The notes beneath the pieces are model-generated. The model had not been told where the DNA came from. It searched no databases and saw only the letters and a list, made by a program, of their open reading frames with translations. A program made the translations under genes and the position numbers. This document shows positions 13,888 to 20,327 of a stretch of DNA of 20,327 nt, one piece after another. Location of the stretch: positions 1 through 20,327 of the forward strand of contig CAMPIH010000022.1 of assembly GCA_946886275.1 (NCBI GenBank). Reading direction: 5' to 3'. Within the stretch, counting starts at the first letter, position 1, and the number at the start of each line of letters is the position of its first letter. Source of the stretch: an uncultured Sphingosinicella sp. GTDB taxonomy: Bacteria > Pseudomonadota > Alphaproteobacteria > Sphingomonadales > Sphingomonadaceae.

Positions 13888-14385
13888 ATGGCCACACTGC
13901 CCGATTCGCCCACCCTCGATTGCTTCGCCGACGCGCCGATGGTCGCTCGCGACGTCGCTCGCGGTATCGCACGCTTGTTCTTCCGCCAGGACCTCTACGC
14001 CCTGTGCGAGGTGCCGCTGCCGAACGGCCGCCGAGCGGACATGGTGGCGATCGACGCCAAGGGCCAGCTGATCATCGTCGAGATCAAGGTCTCGAGAGCG
14101 GACCTGCTCGGCGATCGCAAATGGGGCGATTATCTCGATTATTGCGACCGGTTCTACTGGGCGGTGCCGGCGGGCTTCCCGCTTGATCCGTTCGACGGCG
14201 ACGGCCTCGGTCCCGATTGCGCGGGCCTGATCGTCGCCGATCGCTACGATGCCGACATCGTCCGCGAAGCGCCTCACCGGCCGCTCGCCGCGGCCCGGCG
14301 CAAGGCGGAGACATTGCGATTCGCCCGGCGGGCGGCGCTCAGGCTGGCCGGCAGCCTCGACCCGGGCCTGGCTGGACTGGACTGA
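13888..14385 (+). CDS. mmcB: MmcB family DNA repair protein
   Basis: A 165-residue cytosolic protein of the MmcB family (PF06319). In Caulobacter mmcB is an SOS gene needed for mitomycin C resistance. The core looks like a PD-(D/E)xK nuclease fold: Asp51 in GRRADMVAID, then VEIKVSR with Glu65-x-Lys67, followed by the typical ADLLGDRKWGDYLDYCDRFYWAVP segment. The biochemical activity is inferred. ATG at 13888 gives the expected N-terminus. It follows the strong terminator, so it is expressed from its own promoter. Its stop directly abuts the stop of the convergent ankyrin gene, the two forming TGATCA with no spacer. Confidence 0.88.
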   Translation: MATLPDSPTLDCFADAPMVARDVARGIARLFFRQDLYALCEVPLPNGRRADMVAIDAKGQLIIVEIKVSRADLLGDRKWGDYLDYCDRFYWAVPAGFPLDPFDGDGLGPDCAGLIVADRYDADIVREAPHRPLAAARRKAETLRFARRAALRLAGSLDPGLAGLD

Positions 14386-14979
14386 TCAGTTCGTGCCCGG
14401 CGCCGCGGTCGGCCGCGGTGCCTCGAGCTCACGGAGAATCTGCGCGGCCCGGGGATCCCGCCGCGCATAATCCAGCGCCGAATAGCCCTGCTGGGAATCG
14501 CTCAGATCGGGGTCGGCCCGACGGCTGACGAGGAGCCGGACCATCGCCAGGTGACGTCCCTGGACGGCGAAGATCAAGGGAGTCTCGCCGCGCGCATTGG
14601 AAAGATTGGGGTCGGCCCGACGGTCGAGCAGGGCCTCGGCGCCGGCGACCCAGCCGATCTGGGCGGCGAGCTGGAGCGGGGTGGTTCCGCCGTCGTTCTG
14701 GATATCGGGGCGGGCACCGCGCGCCAGCAGGAATCGAAGCCAGGCCAGGTTGCGGTCGCGGACGAGGATATGAAGGGCGCCGTCGCCGGTTTCGGAATCG
14801 CGATGGTTGATGACCGTGGAACCGGGATTGTTGACCGCCTCCATCACTTTCGTGCCGTCGCGCTCCCTGACCGCCTTGAGGAAGGCGTAGCCGTCGGAAA
14901 AGCCGATCTGGGCAAGGGCCGGGACGGCGATGACCGCGGCCAGGGCAGCCGCGAGTAAACGGACGTTGAATCGCGTCAT
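14386..14979 (-). CDS. exported ankyrin repeat protein
   Basis: A 197-residue protein with a signal peptide (LLAAALAAVIAVPALAQ, cleavage probably after ALA near 23). Four ankyrin repeats follow from about residue 64: DGALHILVRDRNLAWLRFLL, TTPLQLAAQIGWVAGAEALL, ETPLIFAVQGRHLAMVRLLV and SALDYARRDPRAAQILREL. The C-terminus is a short Pro/Thr/Ala tail. Such periplasmic ankyrin proteins bind other proteins; the partner is unknown. It is a single gene facing mmcB and is divergent from the SCO gene. The 68-bp gap to SCO holds a perfect 10-bp inverted repeat that might serve both promoters. Confidence 0.88.
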   Translation of the reverse strand: MTRFNVRLLAAALAAVIAVPALAQIGFSDGYAFLKAVRERDGTKVMEAVNNPGSTVINHRDSETGDGALHILVRDRNLAWLRFLLARGARPDIQNDGGTTPLQLAAQIGWVAGAEALLDRRADPNLSNARGETPLIFAVQGRHLAMVRLLVSRRADPDLSDSQQGYSALDYARRDPRAAQILRELEAPRPTAAPGTN

Positions 14980-15014
14980 GATCTTGAAAATCCCCGCTTA
15001 GGCCCGACCTGCTT

Positions 15015-15037
15015 GACTCGCTTTAGCAAAGCGAGTC
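15015..15037. repeat. perfect 10-bp inverted repeat between the ankyrin and SCO genes
   Basis: Arms GACTCGCTTT (15015-15024) and AAAGCGAGTC (15028-15037) pair perfectly around AGC. Each outer end is a GANTC site, the CcrM methylation target, so methylation could affect binding here. It lies 10 bp before the first possible SCO start (15048) and 25 bp before the second (15063). It could be an operator for a dimeric regulator, a leader hairpin, or a copy of a dispersed palindromic repeat. Confidence 0.6.
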
Positions 15038-15047
15038 TGCCCCTGCC

Positions 15048-15650
15048 ATGAATGAAAGCGCGATGGAACGCCTGTCCGGCCTGCTACTGACGATGCTCGC
15101 TCTGATGCTCGCCGCCTGCAGCCCCGCCGCCGGCGATCCGCCGCTCAAGGGCGCGACCATGGGCGGTCCGTTCACTCTCACCTCTCATCAGGGACGACAG
15201 GTCAGCGACACCGACTTTGCCGGCAAATATCGGCTGGTCTATTTCGGCTATTCCTTTTGCCCCGATGTCTGCCCGGTCGACCTTCAGACTCTCTCGGCGG
15301 GACTCCGCCAGTTCGAGAGCGAGGATTCGGAGCGAGCGGAGAAGGTCCAGCCGATCTTCATCACCGTCGATCCCCGCCGCGACACGGTCGAAGCGCTGTC
15401 CCGTTACGTCGCCGCCTTCCATCCACGGCTGATCGGCCTCACCGGCAGCGAGGAGGAGATCGCCCGGGCCGCCCGGGCCTATGCGATCACCTATCAGGCG
15501 CAGCCGCCGGCGACTCCGGGAGGCGAGTATCTGGTCGATCATCTCCGGATCGCCGTCCTCTACGGTCCCGAGGGCGAGCCAGTGGCGATCATCCCCCATG
15601 ACCAAGGCCCTTCAGGGGTCGCCGCGGAGCTCGACAAATGGGTGCGTTGA
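15048..15650 (+). CDS. SCO1/SenC family copper-binding lipoprotein
   Basis: Periplasmic, membrane-anchored copper chaperone or thiol oxidoreductase involved in assembly of the CuA centre of cytochrome c oxidase. It has 200 residues from ATG 15048; an alternative ATG at 15063 gives 195. The lipobox LMLAAC places the lipidated Cys at residue 24. The thioredoxin-like domain has the copper ligands Cys71 and Cys75 in SFCPDVCP and His165 in [19 protein letters not shown] is also typical. No cytochrome oxidase genes are nearby. It overlaps the YcgN-type gene by 13 bp, so the two are translationally coupled. The inverted repeat at 15015-15037 may influence expression. Confidence 0.94.
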   Translation: MNESAMERLSGLLLTMLALMLAACSPAAGDPPLKGATMGGPFTLTSHQGRQVSDTDFAGKYRLVYFGYSFCPDVCPVDLQTLSAGLRQFESEDSERAEKVQPIFITVDPRRDTVEALSRYVAAFHPRLIGLTGSEEEIARAARAYAITYQAQPPATPGGEYLVDHLRIAVLYGPEGEPVAIIPHDQGPSGVAAELDKWVR

Positions 15651-16078
15651 GGGAGCGTTTCTGGGAGCTGCCGCTGACGGAGCTCAACCGCGCCGAATGG
15701 GAGGCCTTGTGTGACGGCTGCGGCAAATGCTGCCTCCACAAGCTGGAGGACGAGGTCACCGGCGAGCTGTTCCCCACCAACGTCGCCTGCCGGCTCCTCG
15801 ACCGGAAGAGCTGCCGCTGCAGCGATTATCGCGATCGCCGCGCCTATGTCCCCGATTGCGTCCGGCTGAGCCAGGCGAATATCGGCCGGATGGACTGGCT
15901 TCCGTCGACCTGCGCCTACCGGCTTCGCCACGAAGGCCGGCCGCTTCATGACTGGCACTATCTGATCAGCGGCGATCCGGAATCGGTTCACGAAGCTGGC
16001 ATGTCGGTTCGCGGCTGGACCGTGACCGAGGACCAGGCCGGCGAGCTCGAACATCATATCGTCGACCGTGAGCTCTGA
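15638..16078 (+). CDS. YcgN-type cysteine cluster protein
   Basis: A 146-residue protein of the YcgN family (UPF0153/UPF0260 type, zinc- or iron-chelating cysteine cluster domain). Nine cysteines are visible: Cys25, 28, 31 and 32 in LCDGCGKCC, Cys51, Cys59 and 61 in SCRCSDY, Cys74 in PDCV and Cys92 in STCAYRL. The pattern suggests one or two metal sites. [17 protein letters not shown] is the family-typical C-terminal segment. Function is unknown. It has no signal peptide, so it is cytosolic. The ATG lies within the SCO gene and its stop overlaps the start of the peptidase gene by 11 bp. Confidence 0.9.
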   Translation: MGALRERFWELPLTELNRAEWEALCDGCGKCCLHKLEDEVTGELFPTNVACRLLDRKSCRCSDYRDRRAYVPDCVRLSQANIGRMDWLPSTCAYRLRHEGRPLHDWHYLISGDPESVHEAGMSVRGWTVTEDQAGELEHHIVDREL

Positions 16079-16763
16079 GCTCAGCTTCGCCGGCGCCCCA
16101 TTGACGATGCGCGTCTCGCCGCGCGCCCGGCGGCTTCGGCTTCGAGTCGATCCGCGGACCCGCGCGGTTCTCCTCACCGTTCCGAAGCGAACCTCGAAGA
16201 GCCAGGCGCTCGCCTGGGCCGCCGGGCATCGCGACTGGATCGAGACCAGGCTCGCGGAGATCCCAGACGTCGCGCCGATCCTGCCGGGCGGCACCATTCT
16301 TTTTCGAGGGGAGCCGCTGGTCATCGACTGGCAGCCTTCGCGACCGCGGCGGATCGAGCATTCGGGCGACCGGCTCGTCGTCGGCGGACCCGCCGAGACC
16401 GTGGAAGGGCGGATCCTTCGCTGGCTCAAGGCGGAGGCCAGGTCCGTCCTCGGCCGGGAGACGGAGGATCTCGCGGCGAAGGCGAAGGCCCGACTGGTCC
16501 GGATCGGAATCGGCGATCCGGTCTCGCGCTGGGGCAGCTGCTCGGCGAGCGGAAGCATCCGCTATAGCTGGCGCCTTATCCTTGCCCCCGATTTCGTTCG
16601 CCGGGCCACGGTCGCTCATGAAGTGGCGCACCTCATCCACCTCAACCACGGCCGTGAATTCCATCTGCTGGTCGAGGCCCTGCTCGGCGAGGATCCGCGG
16701 CCGGCGCGCTTGTGGCTCCGCCGCGAAGGCGCCGCCCTTCACCGCATCGGCCGCCGCGGCTGA
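16068..16763 (+). CDS. YgjP-like M48-related metallopeptidase domain protein
   Basis: A 231-residue protein of the YgjP/DUF45 family. The zinc site HEVAH (184-188), with further histidines in the following HLNHGREFH segment, matches the family pattern HExxH...H. The RWGSCS hallmark is at 154-159. The N-terminal half has the usual [10 protein letters not shown] and [13 protein letters not shown] features. Cytosolic; substrates unknown. The start is GTG 16068, inside the YcgN gene; an ATG at 16107 would be 13 codons later. The stop is only 3 bp from the stop of the convergent PBP1A gene. Confidence 0.88.
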   Translation: MSSELSFAGAPLTMRVSPRARRLRLRVDPRTRAVLLTVPKRTSKSQALAWAAGHRDWIETRLAEIPDVAPILPGGTILFRGEPLVIDWQPSRPRRIEHSGDRLVVGGPAETVEGRILRWLKAEARSVLGRETEDLAAKAKARLVRIGIGDPVSRWGSCSASGSIRYSWRLILAPDFVRRATVAHEVAHLIHLNHGREFHLLVEALLGEDPRPARLWLRREGAALHRIGRRG

Positions 16764-16766
16764 AGC

Positions 16767-18893
16767 TCAGATCCTGAAGAGGTCGGCTCGCGGCTCGCGC
16801 TGATCGCGCTGGTCACGCTGCTCACGTTGGTCACGGAGTGCCGGCTCCGGCGGCCTTTTCGGTGCCGGCTCCCGGACCGGCGGACGCGGCCGGTTGATCG
16901 CCCGGTCGAGCCAGTCTCGGTCGAGCCTGTCCTCCTTCGGCTCATCCTCGCGAATCACCTCTTCGGGACCGATCATTTCCGGCGGAAGCCCAGGATTGAT
17001 CGGGTTGCCATGTTCGTCGACGAAGGCCGGCGAATCGTCGGGCGGAGCGAACCAGACTTCCTCGTCCGGCTCGGTCTGCCAGTCCGGCGACGCGACCTCG
17101 GTGGCGAACGGTTCCGCCGGCCGGTTGGCGACGGCCCGGATCATGAAGTCGTGAAAGGCCCTGGCCGGCGCCCGGCCGCCGGCAAGCCCCGCCAGCCGAC
17201 GTGAATCGTCCCGGCCCATCCAGACGCCGGTCGTGATCCCGCTCGAAAAGCCGATGAACCAGCCGTCCTTGTTCGAGCTCGTCGTTCCGGTCTTGCCGGC
17301 GGTCGGCCGGCCGAGAGCGGCACCGCGGCCGGAGCCGTGGGTGACGACGCCCTGAAGCAAATCGGTCATCTGGGCAGCGACCCAGGGGGCGACGAGCACC
17401 CGCGATTCGTCCGCCTGGTTCTGGTAGAGCAGGGTGCCGTCGGCCGTCGTCACCCGCCTGATGCCGTAGGGCGTCACAGCGACTCCGCCGCGGGCGATCG
17501 CCGCATAAGCGCGGGTCATGTCGATCAGCCGGACTTCCGACGTGCCGAGCGCCATGCTGGGATTGGTGGCGACCCGGGTCGTGATTCCCAGCCGCTGCGC
17601 CATGTCCGCCACCGTCCTCGTGCCGACGTCCTGGGAAAGCTTAACCGCGACGGTATTGATCGAAAAAGCGAGCGCCTGCCGCAGGGTCACCGCACCGGCG
17701 AATCGCCCGCTGTCGTTGCGCGGACTCCAGCCGCCGACATTGATCGGCGAATCCTCGACGACGCTGGTCGGCTCGTAGCCGGCTTCGAGCGCGGCCAGAT
17801 AGACGAACAGCTTGAACGCCGAGCCTGGTTGCCGGGTCGCCTGGGTGGCGCGGTTGTAGATCGAGCTGACATAATCGCGTCCGCCGATCATCGCCCGGAC
17901 GGCGCCGTCGCGGTCGAGGGAGACAAGAGCGCCCTGAGCGCCCTGGGGCGTATGGGCGTTGATCGATCGGTCGGCGGCGGCCTGCATGCCGAGATCGAGC
18001 GTGGTCCAGACGTCGATCGGCTGAACCGTCTCGTCGATCAGCATGTCGAGCTGAGGAAGCACCCAGTCGGTGAAATAGCGGGTGCTGTTCTGGCGCTCGG
18101 ACGTCCGCACAAGCTCGACGTCGTTCGGGTCCGACGCCGCCGCCTGGCGCTGAGTGATGGTGCCGTTGCGGACCATCAGGTCGATGACGACGGCGGCACG
18201 GTCGCGGGCGGCATCGGTGTCCGCGGTCGGCGAATAATTGGACGGCGCCTTGACCAGTCCGGCGATGATTGCTGCCTCGGCGATTCCGAGCTGGTTGGCG
18301 CTGTGGCCGTAGAAACGCCTCGAGGCGGCGTCGATGCCATAGGCGCCGCCGCCGAAATAGACCCGGTTGAGATAGAGTTCGAGGATCTGGTCCTTCGAGA
18401 AGCGCCACTCCAGAGCGAGCGCCAGGATGCCCTCGCGGACCTTGCGGGCGAAGCTGCGGTCGTTGGTGAGGAAGATATTTCGGGCCAGCTGCTGGGTGAT
18501 CGTCGAAACGCCGCGGACCCGGCCGCCGTCGGTGAGACTGATCCACAAGCCGCGGCCGATGCCGATCGGGTCGACGCCGGGGTGGGATCGGAATCGCCGG
18601 TCCTCCACCGCCACCATCGCGTCGCGCATGATCGGCGGGATCTCGTCATAACGGAGCCATTCGCCGAAGCTCGGACCCATGGAGTGGATCACGCTTCCGT
18701 CGGCGGCCCGGACCCGGATCATCTGGCCGAGATCGTCGCGGCGGATCAGCTCGGGATAAGTGGGCAGCTGGCTCACCGCGACCGAGACCGCGACGCCCAG
18801 CGCGACGAGCGCGACCACCAGCAGATAGAGGGCGATCTTGAGGCTGGTGACGATGATCCGCCTGAGGCGGGAAGGTGGGACGGCGCTGGCCAT
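16767..18893 (-). CDS. class A penicillin-binding protein (PBP1A type)
   Basis: Bifunctional peptidoglycan synthase of 708 residues, anchored by one N-terminal membrane helix (about 19-41). The glycosyltransferase GT51 domain has catalytic Glu97 in EDRRFRSHPG and RGVSTITQQLARN (127-139; the first motif position is Val where GGSTITQQ is more common). The transpeptidase domain has SAFK with nucleophile Ser358 and Lys361, SIN (411-413) and KTG (534-536). The last 110 residues form an acidic then Pro/Arg-rich tail ending in a QR/DQR repeat (about 689-702). It is transcribed leftward, 67 bp downstream of msrB. Confidence 0.95.
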   Translation of the reverse strand: MASAVPPSRLRRIIVTSLKIALYLLVVALVALGVAVSVAVSQLPTYPELIRRDDLGQMIRVRAADGSVIHSMGPSFGEWLRYDEIPPIMRDAMVAVEDRRFRSHPGVDPIGIGRGLWISLTDGGRVRGVSTITQQLARNIFLTNDRSFARKVREGILALALEWRFSKDQILELYLNRVYFGGGAYGIDAASRRFYGHSANQLGIAEAAIIAGLVKAPSNYSPTADTDAARDRAAVVIDLMVRNGTITQRQAAASDPNDVELVRTSERQNSTRYFTDWVLPQLDMLIDETVQPIDVWTTLDLGMQAAADRSINAHTPQGAQGALVSLDRDGAVRAMIGGRDYVSSIYNRATQATRQPGSAFKLFVYLAALEAGYEPTSVVEDSPINVGGWSPRNDSGRFAGAVTLRQALAFSINTVAVKLSQDVGTRTVADMAQRLGITTRVATNPSMALGTSEVRLIDMTRAYAAIARGGVAVTPYGIRRVTTADGTLLYQNQADESRVLVAPWVAAQMTDLLQGVVTHGSGRGAALGRPTAGKTGTTSSNKDGWFIGFSSGITTGVWMGRDDSRRLAGLAGGRAPARAFHDFMIRAVANRPAEPFATEVASPDWQTEPDEEVWFAPPDDSPAFVDEHGNPINPGLPPEMIGPEEVIREDEPKEDRLDRDWLDRAINRPRPPVREPAPKRPPEPALRDQREQRDQRDQREPRADLFRI
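16793..16831. repeat. short imperfect tandem repeat in the PBP1A tail
   Basis: About four imperfect copies of a 9-bp unit of the form CGCTGGTCA encode the RDQ/REQ repeats near the PBP1A C-terminus. Such in-frame 9-bp units can change copy number without a frameshift. Confidence 0.5.
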
Positions 18894-18960
18894 TGATGGC
18901 TAGCGATAGGGGTGCGGAGTCATGGCGGCAAGAAGAAGCGCGGCGCGCCTTAACGGCGCC

Positions 18961-19356
18961 TTACTTGCCCTTCTCGAAATCGAGTGACGCCGAATTTATG
19001 CAATAGCGAAGACCTTCCGGACCGGGGCCGTCGGGGAAGACGTGGCCGAGATGCCCGTCACAGCGGGCGCATCGGACTTCGGTCCTGATCATGCCGTGGC
19101 TGTCGTCCTGGTGAAGCGTCACCTTCTCGCGTTCGGCGGGGCTGGTGAAGCTCGGCCAGCCGCAGCCGCTGTCGAACTTGGTGCTGCTGTCGAACAGAAG
19201 CTCGCCGCAGCCGGCGCAGCGATAGCCGCCTTCGTCATGATTGTCCCAGTAGAGGCCGGTGAAGGCGCGCTCGGTGCCGCATTGGCGGAGCACCTGATAT
19301 TGTTCGGGAGAGAGGCGCCGGCGCCATTCCTCGTCGGTCAGATTTTTCGGATCCAT
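18961..19356 (-). CDS. msrB: peptide-methionine (R)-S-oxide reductase MsrB
   Basis: Repairs oxidised methionine by reducing the R-sulfoxide. It has 131 residues and is cytosolic, without a signal peptide. Zinc ligands Cys47/Cys50 (CAGC) and Cys96/Cys99 (CARC) are intact. The catalytic cysteine is Cys119 in [11 protein letters not shown], and GWPSF (66-70) with HGMIRTEV are typical. Cys65 in GCGWPSF could be the resolving cysteine. The start MDPKN (ATG 19356-19354) is chosen because the family begins about here. A longer reading frame continues to 20256, but it runs antisense to the Rieske gene. Confidence 0.95.
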   Translation of the reverse strand: MDPKNLTDEEWRRRLSPEQYQVLRQCGTERAFTGLYWDNHDEGGYRCAGCGELLFDSSTKFDSGCGWPSFTSPAEREKVTLHQDDSHGMIRTEVRCARCDGHLGHVFPDGPGPEGLRYCINSASLDFEKGK

Positions 19357-19479
19357 GACGACAAGGTGGGCATCGGGGCGAGGCGCGTCAATGCGGACTC
19401 CAGGTCCGATCCGGTGGATTGGGTCCGCACCGAAGTCGTCTGGCGCGACTTTGCCGGTGCTTGCTGCTAGGTGGGGACG

Positions 19480-20327
19480 ATGTCGGAAATCGTCCGCCTC
19501 ATCCATGAAGACCCGAGGGACCAGGACGATCTGAGCCTGCCCGGCTGGGTCTATCATGACGAGGAATATTTCCGGGTCGAGATGGCGCGGCTGATCCGGC
19601 CGTCCTGGCAGATCGTCTGCCACGCCAGCGATCTCGCAGCGCCGGGCCAGTGGCGAACCCTGGAGCTGCTCGGCGAGAGCGTTCTGGTGATCCGCGGCGG
19701 CGACGGGGCGGTCCGGGCCTTCGCGAATGTCTGCCGTCACCGGGGCTCCCGGCTGGTCGACGGCGACGAGGGCTGCAGCCGGCGGCTGACCTGCCCCTAC
19801 CATGCCTGGTCCTATGGCGATGACGGACGGCTGATCGGCGTTCCCCGCCGGGCCGATTATCCCGGCCTCGATTTCGGACGGCACGCTCTGTTCCCGATCG
19901 AGCTGGAGACGTGGCGAGGCTTCGTCTTCGTCCGCCTGGAAGGCGGCGGGCCGAGCGTCGCCGAGATGATGGCGCCGTTCGAGGCCGAGATCGCGCCCTA
20001 TCGGTTCGAGGCGCTCGAGGCGCTCGGCCGAATCACGCACCGGCCGCGCGCCGTGAACTGGAAGAATGTCGCCGACAATTATTCCGACGGACTCCACATA
20101 TCGGTCGCCCATCCCGGCCTCACCCGCCTGTTCGGAGGCCATTACCGGATCGAGGCGGGAGAGCATGTCGATCGGATGTCGGGCGAGCTGGTCGATCGGC
20201 CTTCGTCCAACCCGTCCGAACGGGCGTACCAGGCGCTTCTCCCGGTGGCCGGGCATCTGCCCGAGGCAAGGCAGCGAAGCTGGCTCTATTTCAAGCTGTG
20301 GCCGAACGTCGCCTTCGACATCTATCC
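19480..20327 (+). CDS. Rieske non-heme iron oxygenase alpha subunit, partial
   Basis: The first 282 residues of an aromatic ring-hydroxylating dioxygenase-type alpha subunit, cut by the window end. The Rieske [2Fe-2S] ligands are Cys85-x-His87 (CRH) and Cys105-x2-His108 (CPYH). The mononuclear iron site has Asp203-x2-His206-x4-His211 in [16 protein letters not shown], with the remaining Asp expected beyond the window. The ATG at 19480 follows GGTGGGG. The substrate is unknown: the family also contains choline monooxygenase-like and N- or O-demethylase members, and no beta subunit, ferredoxin or degradation genes are visible. It is divergent from msrB with a 123-bp gap in which I see no clear site. 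Confidence 0.92.
   Translation, partial: MSEIVRLIHEDPRDQDDLSLPGWVYHDEEYFRVEMARLIRPSWQIVCHASDLAAPGQWRTLELLGESVLVIRGGDGAVRAFANVCRHRGSRLVDGDEGCSRRLTCPYHAWSYGDDGRLIGVPRRADYPGLDFGRHALFPIELETWRGFVFVRLEGGGPSVAEMMAPFEAEIAPYRFEALEALGRITHRPRAVNWKNVADNYSDGLHISVAHPGLTRLFGGHYRIEAGEHVDRMSGELVDRPSSNPSERAYQALLPVAGHLPEARQRSWLYFKLWPNVAFDIY

Noticed and set aside
17337..18896. Open frame of 519 codons on the plus strand across PBP1A
   Set aside because: Antisense to PBP1A with all catalytic motifs intact on the minus strand; composition is typical of a shadow frame.
18925..18965. GGCGCC-containing repeat between msrB and PBP1A
   Set aside because: The partial repeats are short, overlap the msrB stop and show no T run; easily expected in GC-rich sequence.
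19357..20256. N-terminal extension of msrB to 20256
   Set aside because: It runs antisense through the Rieske gene, and MsrB homologues begin at MDPKN-like residues; the extension has no domain.

Overview
The window is a GC-rich alphaproteobacterial chromosome segment, most likely from the Sphingomonadales (inference from the protein sequences, the HemJ-type protoporphyrinogen oxidase, MmcB, DUF1491 and the gene order). It is almost entirely coding, with many 1-11 bp gene overlaps. It carries no rRNA, tRNA, CRISPR array, insertion sequence or phage gene that I can see. Most genes are housekeeping.

The main biological interest is positional. The 411-bp gap at 6975-7385 lies between hemE (leftward) and the PpsR-type kinase/pyrophosphorylase gene (rightward, followed by maf, aroE, coaE and dnaQ). 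This is the arrangement around the replication origin (Cori) of Caulobacter crescentus. The gap holds an 85 % A+T stretch with nested inverted repeats, three near-consensus DnaA boxes and five GANTC (CcrM-type) sites. Left of it nearly all genes read leftward (mnmG, mnmE, DUF6489, TerC, rho, hemJ, hemE); right of it a long run reads rightward, as expected when genes follow replication forks leaving an origin. About 6.2 kb to the left, an 18-bp perfect palindrome between mnmE and mnmG is a ParB parS site. I therefore read the window as the chromosomal origin/centromere neighbourhood; dnaA and parAB are not in view.

Layout. 1-2307 (minus): mnmG (cut by the window edge), parS, mnmE and a small DUF6489 gene; MnmE and MnmG together make the cmnm5/nm5 modification of wobble uridine in tRNA. 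2432-3124 (plus): dienelactone-hydrolase-family enzyme. 3322-6974 (minus): hemE, hemJ, rho and a TerC-type membrane protein. 6975-7385: predicted oriC. 7386-10932 (plus): kinase regulator, Maf, AroE, CoaE and DnaQ, mostly coupled by start/stop overlaps. 10985-12873 (plus): long-form HPF, PtsN, a hotdog thioesterase and DUF1491. 13039-14385 (plus): secreted SleB-type cell wall hydrolase, a strong intrinsic terminator, then the DNA-repair gene mmcB with a possible LexA half-site pair. 14386-14979 (minus): secreted ankyrin protein. 15048-16763 (plus): SCO copper chaperone, YcgN cysteine-cluster protein and YgjP-type metallopeptidase, all overlapping. 16767-19356 (minus): PBP1A and msrB. 19480-end (plus): the start of a Rieske non-heme iron oxygenase.

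No clearly new multi-gene system (defence, mobile or biosynthetic) is visible. The observations most worth following are the origin architecture, the parS site, several perfect inverted repeats in divergent promoter regions, and a CTG-like start for mnmE.
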